Positions 6,980 to 12,304 of a DNA stretch of 12,304 nt are shown here, one piece after another. This DNA comes from Candidatus Beckwithbacteria bacterium CG23_combo_of_CG06-09_8_20_14_all_47_9 (GTDB lineage: Bacteria > Patescibacteriota > Microgenomatia > UBA1400 > CG1-02-47-37): NCBI GenBank assembly GCA_002772455.1, contig PCSQ01000026.1, positions 3,634 to 15,937 on the forward strand. Direction: 5' to 3'. The notes below the pieces were generated by a model. It saw nothing but the letters and a program-made list of their open reading frames with translations. It was not told the DNA's origin and did not search any database. The translations under genes and the position numbers were made by a program. Numbering within the stretch: the first letter of the stretch is position 1; every line of letters starts with the position of its first letter.

Positions 6980-7254
6980 CCGGTAAAACGGTTAAAATTG
7001 AGTTTAGCTCCGCCTTTAGCCGACACCTGAAAAAATTAAACCCTCAAATCAGAAAAAAACTTCCGGCATTGATGGTAATTTTTTCCGGAGATCCTTTTCA
7101 TCGACGACTAAAAACCCATAAACTGACCGGTAAGTTAAAAGACAAATATGCTTTTAGTCTTGCGCCAAATTTACGAATAGTTTTTACTTTCATTGACAAT
7201 AATCAGACTGCTCTCTTTATCGACATCGGCGCCCACAATCAGGTTTACCGCTGA
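6976..7254 (+). CDS. RelE/YafQ-like mRNA interferase toxin
   Basis: This 92-residue protein has the features of the RelE/ParE superfamily, close to the YafQ-type group of ribosome-dependent mRNA endonucleases: IEFSSAFSRHLKKL (8-21), HRRLKTHKLTGKLKDKYAFSL (42-62), NLRIVFTF (65-72) and the C-terminal FIDIGAHNQVY (81-91), where the family usually has IGTHDEVY. The Arg and His residues used in catalysis by relatives are present (R67, H87), so the toxin looks intact. It is translationally coupled to the upstream antitoxin. It converges with the next gene with only 3 bp between stops. ParE-type gyrase poisoning is less likely because of the YafQ-like H/R pattern. Confidence 0.88.
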   Translation: MTGKTVKIEFSSAFSRHLKKLNPQIRKKLPALMVIFSGDPFHRRLKTHKLTGKLKDKYAFSLAPNLRIVFTFIDNNQTALFIDIGAHNQVYR

Positions 7255-7257
7255 TAC

Positions 7258-8760
7258 CTACTCCACCACCCCTAAAACTTTGGCGGCGGCGACATTTTTG
7301 AGATCCCAAACCGAAGCGATCGACCAAACACTGCTGCCCTCAAGTTTAATTTTGACCACTTCGCCGCAGTCGCCGTCGGCCTCGCACGGTTTGGCCCGGA
7401 CAAAATAAACCGCGTCGCCGATGACGGTCGGTTCGCCGGTAATCCCGGTCAATAGATAGTGCTTCTCTACCCAGGAAGTTTTGACCTCCGGATAATCCAC
7501 CGCCAGCCAATTACCTGCCTGCGCAGGCAGGTCCGCGGCGACTTTTTTCAATAAATAACGTTTGTCCGCGCTGACACTTATCCCCTCGCCCCCACCCAAA
7601 GCCGTATATTTAACCGCTTGTTGTTTATCCTGGTCATAAAAATAAGTGGCATCGGCCGTTGAGTAAAACCAGTCGCCGCCCAGGGAACCAACGTTAATTG
7701 GTTCACCCACGGTCGCCAGGATCGAGCCTTCATTGCAGTTAACCTTAAACAACTGCCAGAGCTGGTCTTTATCTATCCGGGCAATAACCAGCCAGCTGGT
7801 TTCGTCAATAAAAGCGGCGGTTTTAACTTCCGGCCGGACGCCTTCATAGAGAAACCCGCCCTCGCTGCAGTCTTCGATTTGGCTGCGGAAACGAAACTCT
7901 TTACCGGATAAATAGGCCACGGTTTTGCCTTGGTCTGACAGCCACCAAGAACCGGATTCTGCTTCTTCCAGCCAAATCATTTCTTCGCTTACTGTCCGGT
8001 ACGACCAATCGAATTTTTTGAGCTTGCCTTCCTGCAAATAATAAATATTCCTGCCTCTGGCCGCCGGAGAAACTAAAACAGTATTGCTCTGACCGTAGAC
8101 TCTCGCCCGCTCCGGATCATACCAACTGATCCCGCTGTCAGTCATTAGGGTTAATAATAGCGGCGGCTGGTAGGGAAACAAACCGATTAATTCCTGATAA
8201 CCTTGTGCCGCTAAAGTTACCCGGCGCCAAGCCGTGGGCAAAAACTCCCCAGACTGCTGGTACTCTTCAAAAAACAGCCAATCTCCACTCTGTCCTTCGG
8301 CATAGTTATCTAAACTAATCTCATAATCGCCCAAATTCAGGTCGTCGATTTTAACCAAACCGTCGATACCGGCCGAAACGCGGCGGAACGGTTCGGTTTC
8401 GCCGGAACGGCGGATAGCGACGGACACTTTGGCAAACGGTTTTTCCCGGTAATCAAATTGGTTATTTTTATTGCTGTCTTCAAAAAATCCCAGAATCATC
8501 TGATTGGGCCGGACCTGAATCTGCCAAAGATTAGCGCTGAATAACTCTTCTTCAGCGGTTTTTTTACCCCCCCGGGGAGCCACTTGCTCCAAAATCGCGG
8601 CGGCAATCCCCAAAATCAGCAATAAACCAAAACCAACCAATAAAATTATTTTTACTAAACGCTTATCGTCGGCAAACAGGTTAGACTTTTGTTGTTCCGG
8701 CCCTGCCTTCGCTGAAGCTATGGCGGGCGAAGGCGGTATATCCGGCAGGTTATCTTGCAT
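7258..8760 (-). CDS. Membrane-anchored protein with SdrD-B-like domain and propeller-like repeats, function unknown
   Basis: Counting from ATG 8760 (500 residues), it has a short cytoplasmic tail containing the palindrome-encoded PSPAIASAKAG, a membrane helix at about 36-57 (KIILLVGFGLLLILGIAAAIL), and a domain at 90-155 with GFFEDSNKNNQFDYREKPFAKVSVAI. That matches the Ca-binding loop of SdrD B / Cna-B-like surface repeats. The rest is strand-rich, with blades such as WWLSDQGKTVAYL and VSADKRYLLKK, resembling a WD40/TolB-like propeller. Four cysteines (298, 342, 459, 465) could pair outside the cell. LPAQAG at 411-416 derives from a palindromic element. GTG 8778 would add six residues; ATG was preferred because a TATACT -10 lies just upstream of it. 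I do not know its function; placement suggests a surface or extracellular role. Confidence 0.82.
   Translation of the reverse strand: MQDNLPDIPPSPAIASAKAGPEQQKSNLFADDKRLVKIILLVGFGLLLILGIAAAILEQVAPRGGKKTAEEELFSANLWQIQVRPNQMILGFFEDSNKNNQFDYREKPFAKVSVAIRRSGETEPFRRVSAGIDGLVKIDDLNLGDYEISLDNYAEGQSGDWLFFEEYQQSGEFLPTAWRRVTLAAQGYQELIGLFPYQPPLLLTLMTDSGISWYDPERARVYGQSNTVLVSPAARGRNIYYLQEGKLKKFDWSYRTVSEEMIWLEEAESGSWWLSDQGKTVAYLSGKEFRFRSQIEDCSEGGFLYEGVRPEVKTAAFIDETSWLVIARIDKDQLWQLFKVNCNEGSILATVGEPINVGSLGGDWFYSTADATYFYDQDKQQAVKYTALGGGEGISVSADKRYLLKKVAADLPAQAGNWLAVDYPEVKTSWVEKHYLLTGITGEPTVIGDAVYFVRAKPCEADGDCGEVVKIKLEGSSVWSIASVWDLKNVAAAKVLGVVE
7513..7532. repeat. Palindromic element family 3, copy A (inside minus-strand surface protein gene)
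   Basis: A perfect 20-bp palindrome, ACCTGCCTGCGCAGGCAGGT. In the coding direction it reads DLPAQAGN, on a predicted turn between two beta strands of a propeller-like region. The 18-bp core recurs at 9813-9830 in the same frame. Confidence 0.93.
8701..8734. repeat. Imperfect palindromic element family 4 (N-terminal tail of minus-strand surface protein)
   Basis: In the coding direction, arms GCCTTCGC and GCGAAGGC (8 bp, perfect, extendable by two pairs across one bulged A) flank a 14-base loop. It encodes PSPAIASAKAG within the short cytoplasmic tail ahead of the membrane helix. Only one copy is in the window, so family membership is inferred from similarity in size and placement to the other elements. 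Confidence 0.65.
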
Positions 8761-8767
8761 TAGATAT

Positions 8768-8796
8768 AGTATAATCACTCCTGTATGCGCCGTCCA
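8768..8796 (-). promoter_or_regulatory. Candidate leaderless promoter for the minus-strand surface protein
   Basis: On the minus strand, TGGACG (8796-8791, 4 of 6) and TATACT (8773-8768, 5 of 6) are 17 bp apart. Transcription would start at 8761 or 8760, at the ATG itself. The -35 lies inside the first codons of the divergent gene. Confidence 0.5.
8770..8775 (+). promoter_or_regulatory. Candidate -10 for the PEGA gene
   Basis: A perfect TATAAT at 8770-8775 places the transcription start near 8782, three bases before the ATG at 8785. No good -35 is visible at the right distance (CAGGTT or AGGTTA only). It overlaps the minus-strand -10 at 8768-8773, so the two promoters probably exclude each other. 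Confidence 0.5.
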
Positions 8797-10002
8797 CCCA
8801 GAATTCTCATTGCCGTCTTGGCATTCCTGGTCATTTCCACCTCAACCATTTTGACAATCAAGTTTGCCAAAGGTTACCGTCCATCACTCAAAACCAAAGC
8901 CCTTCAAGGGACCGGCTTGCTCGCGGCCAACTCCTATCCCCGCGGCGCGTCTGTTTTTATTAACGACAAATTAACCACGGCCACCGACGACACCTTAAAC
9001 CTGCCGCCGGGAGAATACCGGGTAAAAATTGCCAAAGACGGCTATATTCCTTGGGAAAAAAACCTGAAAATCGAGGCGGAATTGGTCACCCAAACCAACA
9101 CCCGTTTATTCCCGGCCGTCCCGACTTTAACCCCGGTAACTTTTTCCGGAGCCTTAAATCCCCTGCCGGCGCCAGACGGCCAAAAAATTGTTTTTGCAGT
9201 CGAGAATGCCACTGCCGACGAAAAAAACGGCCTCTATGTTTTGGACTTGACTGACCGACCGTTTGGTTTAAACACCGATCCCCGGCAAATCACCGGTACC
9301 ACTGCCAAATATGATCTCCTCCACGCCCAACTGACTTGGTCGCCGGACTCGACCCAAATCTTAGCCCTGATCAATGAAGGCGAAGTCAATGAAACCAATG
9401 TGCTTTTGGACCAAAGCCGGTTTAACGACATTGCCGAATTCAACGATGTGACCGCCCGGCTACCGCTGATTGAAGCTGACTGGCAGGAAGTCACCGCCAA
9501 AAAGAATCACGAAAAAATCGCGGAACTACCGGAGCTGATGCAGCAGGTGGCCACGGCGGCCGCGGCCATCGCCTTCGCCCCGGAACCGGAAAAACTGCTG
9601 TATATTCCCGGCGAAGAACTAACTCTGCCGTCAGACCTAATTCCCCCCTTACCTGCCAGTTCCAGCCAAGACGAACAGCGGCAAATTAAGCCCAAAAACG
9701 TTTATGTTTATGACCTTGAAGAAGATAAAAATTTTTGGATTGCTTCGGCGGCGGATTTAGCTGAAATCCAGTGGTATTCGGACTCGCGCCACCTGCTTAT
9801 GGTGGAGGATAACCTGCCTGCGCAGGCAGGAAAAATCATCCTAGCCGAATATGACGGCACCAACCGCCAGACAGTTTACGCCGGGCCGTTTGTAGGCGAG
9901 TTTGCCTATCCCGGAGCCAACGGCTCCAGTTTGCTGATTTTAGCTTCCTTAAACGGCGGTTCGGCCCTGCCGCCCAACCTGTACTCGATTATCCTGAAGT
10001 AA
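8785..10002 (+). CDS. PEGA-domain protein with C-terminal beta-propeller-like region
   Basis: This 405-residue protein starts with a membrane anchor (7-27, ILIAVLAFLVISTSTILTIKF) and then a PEGA-type domain (about 45-105) with SYPRGASVFINDKLTTATDDTLNLPPGEYRVKIAKDGYIPW. PEGA domains are extracytoplasmic beta folds often found in surface proteins. The remainder has repeats such as LTWSPDSTQIL (183-193) and IQWYSDSRHLLMV (328-340), typical of TolB/WD40-like propeller blades. LPAQAG (344-349) comes from a palindromic element in a strand-turn. It is divergent from the surface protein at 7258-8760, and its stop overlaps the TsaC-TsaE start by one base (TAATG), so those two are probably cotranscribed. 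Ligand and function are unknown. Confidence 0.88.
   Translation: MRRPPRILIAVLAFLVISTSTILTIKFAKGYRPSLKTKALQGTGLLAANSYPRGASVFINDKLTTATDDTLNLPPGEYRVKIAKDGYIPWEKNLKIEAELVTQTNTRLFPAVPTLTPVTFSGALNPLPAPDGQKIVFAVENATADEKNGLYVLDLTDRPFGLNTDPRQITGTTAKYDLLHAQLTWSPDSTQILALINEGEVNETNVLLDQSRFNDIAEFNDVTARLPLIEADWQEVTAKKNHEKIAELPELMQQVATAAAAIAFAPEPEKLLYIPGEELTLPSDLIPPLPASSSQDEQRQIKPKNVYVYDLEEDKNFWIASAADLAEIQWYSDSRHLLMVEDNLPAQAGKIILAEYDGTNRQTVYAGPFVGEFAYPGANGSSLLILASLNGGSALPPNLYSIILK
9813..9830. repeat. Palindromic element family 3, copy B (inside PEGA protein gene)
   Basis: A perfect 18-bp palindrome, CCTGCCTGCGCAGGCAGG, identical in core to the copy at 7513-7532. It reads NLPAQAGK, the same frame as the other copy, although the host gene is on the opposite strand. 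Confidence 0.93.
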
Positions 10003-11081
10003 TGAACTCAATTGAGAAAGCCGTCAAAGTTTTACGTGCCGGCGGTTTGGTAATTTATCCAACCGAAACTTGCTACGGCGCCGGCGTGGACGCCGCCAAC
10101 CAAAAGGCGATCGACAAACTGCTAGCTTACAAAACCCGGCGCGAAGGCCGGCCGTTATCCGTGGCGGTAACCAATCAAACTATGGCATCAAAATATGTCA
10201 AACTAAATCTTACTGCAAAAAACTTATACACAAAATTCCTGCCCGGGCCGTTGACGGTCGTTTCGGCCGGAAAACATAAACTGGCCAAGGGCGTGGAATC
10301 AGAAACCGGGACTTTGGGAATCCGGATCCCGGCTCACCCGACCGCTATGGCTTTAATTAAAAAATTCGGCCGGCCGATTACCGCCACCAGCGCCAATGTT
10401 TCTTACAAACCGCGGCCGTATTCAATCAAACAATTATTAAGCCAAATTTCTAAAAAACAACGGCGATTAATTGATTTTATTATCGACGCCGGCAACCTGC
10501 CCCGGCGGCCGGTGTCCACGATTGTCGACACGACCTTGGACGACCGGCTGATAATCCGGCAGGGAGAAATAATTCCACCCCGGGGTGGAATATTTAAACA
10601 CCCCGGGGTGGTAACCAAATCGCCTCAAGCCACCATGAAGTTAGCTCAAACACTGTGTTTAAAACACTGGAAAGACCTGCAAACCCGACCGCTCGTATTC
10701 CTGCTAATCGGCGATTTAGGCGCCGGTAAAACTGTTTTTGCCAAAGGCATCGGCCAATTTTTACAGATCAAACAGCCGATTACCTCCCCGACGTTTACGA
10801 TCGGGAAAGAGTATCACTATAACCATTACGGCGTTACCGGTAAATTTTTACACCTGGACACCTGGCGGCTGCAGCACCTCGAGGAATTAACCGGCTTAAA
10901 GCTGGAAAAACAGTTCCGGCCAAAGAACATTGTCTGCATCGAATGGGCAGGGCGGGCCTCAACCCCATTACTAAAACTGGCAAAAAAGGCCGGTTCCATC
11001 ACTATCAGCCTCAAAATAAATCAAGGAATCCATGTCAACGACCGGATAATCAAATACAACTCAATTAGTTTTCACAAATAA
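10002..11081 (+). CDS. TsaC-TsaE fusion: L-threonylcarbamoyladenylate synthase joined to t6A ATPase
   Basis: Residues 1-189 form a complete TsaC (Sua5/YrdC) domain: YPTETCYGAGVDA (19-31), KTRREGRPLSV (44-54), LPGPLTVV (80-87), GIRIPAHP (106-113), PITATSANVS (125-134) and VSTIVD (171-176). It makes threonylcarbamoyl-AMP from threonine, bicarbonate and ATP. Residues about 210-345 form TsaE, the small ATPase that drives the TsaB-TsaD complex which transfers the group to tRNA A37: Walker A GDLGAGKT (237-244), SPTFTI (262-267), HLDTWRL (284-290) and IEWAGR (313-318). Both halves look complete and keep key residues. The linker (190-204) is encoded by a palindromic element. No tsaB or tsaD is in the window. 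The usual form in bacteria is two separate genes. Confidence 0.93.
   Translation: MNSIEKAVKVLRAGGLVIYPTETCYGAGVDAANQKAIDKLLAYKTRREGRPLSVAVTNQTMASKYVKLNLTAKNLYTKFLPGPLTVVSAGKHKLAKGVESETGTLGIRIPAHPTAMALIKKFGRPITATSANVSYKPRPYSIKQLLSQISKKQRRLIDFIIDAGNLPRRPVSTIVDTTLDDRLIIRQGEIIPPRGGIFKHPGVVTKSPQATMKLAQTLCLKHWKDLQTRPLVFLLIGDLGAGKTVFAKGIGQFLQIKQPITSPTFTIGKEYHYNHYGVTGKFLHLDTWRLQHLEELTGLKLEKQFRPKNIVCIEWAGRASTPLLKLAKKAGSITISLKINQGIHVNDRIIKYNSISFHK
10572..10611. repeat. Palindromic element family 2, copy B (TsaC-TsaE junction)
   Basis: The 20-bp palindrome ATTCCACCCCGGGGTGGAAT (10572-10591) is followed by a short spacer and the 12-bp palindrome CACCCCGGGGTG (10599-10610). Read as IPPRGGIFKHPGVV, it lies exactly between the end of the TsaC domain and the start of the TsaE domain. 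It matches copy A over nearly its whole length apart from the four spacer bases and the ends. Confidence 0.93.
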
Positions 11082-11090
11082 TCCTAACTA

Positions 11091-11119
11091 TTGACAGCAC
11101 GGGAAAAGCTTTCTAGAAT
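11091..11119 (+). promoter_or_regulatory. Near-consensus promoter of the small HTH-membrane gene
   Basis: TTGACA (11091-11096) and TAGAAT (11114-11119) are 17 bp apart, matching consensus at 6 of 6 and 5 of 6 positions. Transcription would start near 11126, leaving a leader of about 35 bases with no visible Shine-Dalgarno. Two TTGTAAA direct repeats (11129-11135 and 11139-11145), one helical turn apart, lie in that leader and could bind a regulator. Confidence 0.78.
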
Positions 11120-11160
11120 TAAAACCAGTTGTAAAAACTTGTAAACATTAAGATCTGCCC

Positions 11161-11544
11161 ATGCAACTTTACACAGTTAAAAAAGCGGCGGCCATCATCG
11201 GCTGTTCGACTAATACTCTTTATAAATACCTGGACGAAGGCCGGATCAAAGCCAGCCGGGGCACGGCCGAACAGGGCCGGTTCCGCATTCCCCAATCAGC
11301 TTTGGAAGAGTTTTTGGGCACGCCCATTACCGACAAACCTCAAGTTTTAACCAACGCCGCTCAAAGTAGCTTGCCAATCAAAATCGTCCGGTTTTTGATT
11401 ATTTTAAGCCTGGTGCTCATCCTGATTGACATGATTATGACCCAGTCTGTCTCGCTGACCACTCAACTCACACGCCTGTTTTTTCTGGCCATTGCCCTGC
11501 TTTTGGCTTACCAAGACGGAGGCTACTTACGTCATCAGACTTAA
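11161..11544 (+). CDS. Small HTH protein with two membrane helices
   Basis: This 127-residue protein has an excisionase/MerR-like helix-turn-helix at 1-52 (YTVKKAAAIIGCSTNTLYKYLDEGRIKASRG, then RFRIPQSALEEFL). A short linker leads to two membrane helices (about 75-93 and 104-117). The DNA-binding end would be cytoplasmic, so it could be a membrane-tethered regulator. The HTH resembles the first HTH of the fibre protein at 4247 in type and position. It has its own strong promoter and no visible Shine-Dalgarno. The next ORF follows 56 bp after its stop if GTG 11601 is the true start. I do not recognise a named family beyond the HTH. Confidence 0.85.
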   Translation: MQLYTVKKAAAIIGCSTNTLYKYLDEGRIKASRGTAEQGRFRIPQSALEEFLGTPITDKPQVLTNAAQSSLPIKIVRFLIILSLVLILIDMIMTQSVSLTTQLTRLFFLAIALLLAYQDGGYLRHQT

Positions 11545-11600
11545 CCAGCAAATGGCGGCGGAAAAAATTCCGCCTGTTAAGACTTTATTACGGCAGCATT

Positions 11601-11861
11601 GTGGCCCTAATTGTCAGCCTTTCGGCCTTAAACAGCCATTGGGCCGCCTTTGTCTTCACCTTGCCGCTGCCGCTATATTTTTTAATCTCGTCCATTAAAC
11701 AAAGGGCCAAAAACCGACTGTGGTACTCTGCCTATGCCGATCAACTCAACCAAACTTTATTTTCCGATCGTTTCTCACTGGCCCGGTTTTTGCTCCAGCC
11801 GAATCCGGCTTTCCGCTTCAGCCTGATTTTATTAGTCTTTTCCCTATGGTTAAGCTCTTGA
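11601..11861 (+). CDS. Small membrane protein of unknown function
   Basis: From GTG 11601 this gives 86 residues: a hydrophobic N-terminus (MALIVSLSALNSHWAAFVFTLPLPLYFLI), a basic middle (IKQRAKNRLWYS) and a hydrophobic C-terminus (FRFSLILLVFSLWLSS), so about two membrane spans. The frame is open back to the stop at 11427 but holds no ATG or TTG; GTG is the first normal start. The upstream stretch SKWRRKKFRLLRLYYGS looks like a natural positive-inside flank, so a rare start (for instance CTG 11574) or a sequence error is possible. Its stop overlaps the next ATG by 16 bp, which supports a membrane-protein operon. No family recognised. Confidence 0.6.
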   Translation: MALIVSLSALNSHWAAFVFTLPLPLYFLISSIKQRAKNRLWYSAYADQLNQTLFSDRFSLARFLLQPNPAFRFSLILLVFSLWLSS

Positions 11862-12304
11862 TTTTATACAATCTGTTTGTGGTGGCCATGATTGAATGGT
11901 TAAGTTTAAAGTCGGTTGATTCAGTTACCGGCCTGGTTTTACCCCTGCTGCTGGTGCCGCTTATGGTCCATCTGGCCCTGGAGCTTAAACGCCGGCCAAA
12001 GAAACTCGGGCCAATCTCCAAACCGGTAATTTTCCAAAAATCATTAAAGGGCGAAGTCGTCCCGGGCCAGGCCGGAATTTCCGACCGCGACCGCCGCTTG
12101 TTTTTAAAATTAATCGGCAGTACCGGCCTATCTTTATTCTTTATGTCTTTAGTTTCCAAAGAAGCCCAGGCGACCTTTTTCGGCTCCATGCCCGGACCGG
12201 GAACAATCGCCCTCAAAGACTCAACCGGCGCGACGATCGACCCGGCAAAAAACCACCCCACCGACGGCTATAAAATCAGCCAGCTGGACGATTCCGGCAG
12301 TACC
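11846..12304 (+). CDS. Membrane/exported protein with internal Tat-like motif, cut by window end
   Basis: The frame is open from ATG 11846 to the window end (153 residues), so the C-terminus is missing. It starts with two hydrophobic segments (about 3-19 and 28-44), then a charged stretch, then DRRLFLKLIGSTGLSLFFMSLVS ending EAQA (82-109). This resembles a twin-arginine signal (RRxFLK, hydrophobic core, AxA site) placed inside the protein. After it comes FFGSMPGPGTIALKDSTGATIDPAKNHPTDGYKISQLDDSGS. I associate this kind of sequence with hypothetical CPR proteins but cannot name a family. It overlaps the upstream small membrane gene by 16 bp, so the two are probably coupled. Confidence 0.75.
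   Translation, partial: MVKLLILYNLFVVAMIEWLSLKSVDSVTGLVLPLLLVPLMVHLALELKRRPKKLGPISKPVIFQKSLKGEVVPGQAGISDRDRRLFLKLIGSTGLSLFFMSLVSKEAQATFFGSMPGPGTIALKDSTGATIDPAKNHPTDGYKISQLDDSGST

Noticed and set aside
7255..7257. Terminator between the convergent toxin and surface protein genes
   Set aside because: Only three bases separate the stops and no GC hairpin followed by a T-run is seen on either strand.
8566..8579. CCCCGGGG tract as a further copy of element 2
   Set aside because: Only the 8-base core is shared; the flanking arms do not pair like the other copies.
11492..11698. Open frame overlapping the small HTH and small membrane genes (68 residues)
   Set aside because: Different frame, mixed composition with no domain, and it conflicts with the hydrophobic frame at 11601-11861 that couples to the next gene.
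11818..12261. Minus-strand open frame of 147 residues at the right end
   Set aside because: Antisense shadow of the plus-strand gene 11846-12304, which has membrane segments and a coherent motif order.
1..12304. Alternative genetic code (TGA as glycine, known in some CPR lineages)
   Set aside because: TGA ends mreB (ATGA overlap), the antitoxin and the toxin at the expected domain ends, so TGA is a stop here.
1..12304. tRNA or rRNA genes
   Set aside because: No cloverleaf or rRNA-like sequence was noticed in the few non-coding gaps, all shorter than 120 bp.

Overview
The window looks like a chromosomal segment of a Candidate Phyla Radiation (Patescibacteria) bacterium, possibly of the Microgenomates lineage. 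This is inferred from tight gene packing, bacterial cell-envelope genes mixed with large unrecognised membrane-anchored surface proteins, a TsaC/TsaE-type protein, and a C-terminal partial protein of a kind I associate with these genomes. No rRNA or marker gene is present to prove it. TGA and TAA are both used as stops, so the genetic code appears standard.

Layout. (1) 1-4131, minus strand: a compact envelope operon read right to left: mreB, a GT4 glycosyltransferase, an aldehyde dehydrogenase, and a WecG/TagA/CpsF glycosyltransferase cut by the window edge. The genes overlap or lie within about 10 bp of each other. (2) 4132-4246: divergent promoter region. (3) 4247-6661, plus: a very large chimeric protein with two cytoplasmic helix-turn-helix motifs, one membrane helix and a long fibre-like exterior. 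(4) 6665-7254, plus: a RHH antitoxin and RelE/YafQ-like toxin pair with its own near-consensus promoter. (5) 7258-8760 (minus) and 8785-10002 (plus): two divergent membrane-anchored beta-propeller-like proteins separated by only 24 bp. (6) 10002-11081: a single ORF joining TsaC and TsaE, two tRNA t6A biosynthesis proteins. (7) 11161-12304: a small HTH plus two-TM protein, a small membrane protein, and a partial membrane/secreted protein with a Tat-like motif.

The most striking signal is not a gene. At least five different families of short palindromic DNA (13 to about 42 bp) sit inside the coding regions, always without breaking the frame. Two families have copies in unrelated genes in the same frame (SVLVGxPTRTD and LPAQAG). 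One is read in two different frames, and one of its copies forms the linker that joins TsaC to TsaE. These behave like in-frame palindromic elements of the Rickettsia RPE kind, and they add peptide loops and linkers to proteins.

A second theme is translation without visible Shine-Dalgarno sequences. Several promoter-like elements place the transcription start at, or a few bases from, the start codon.
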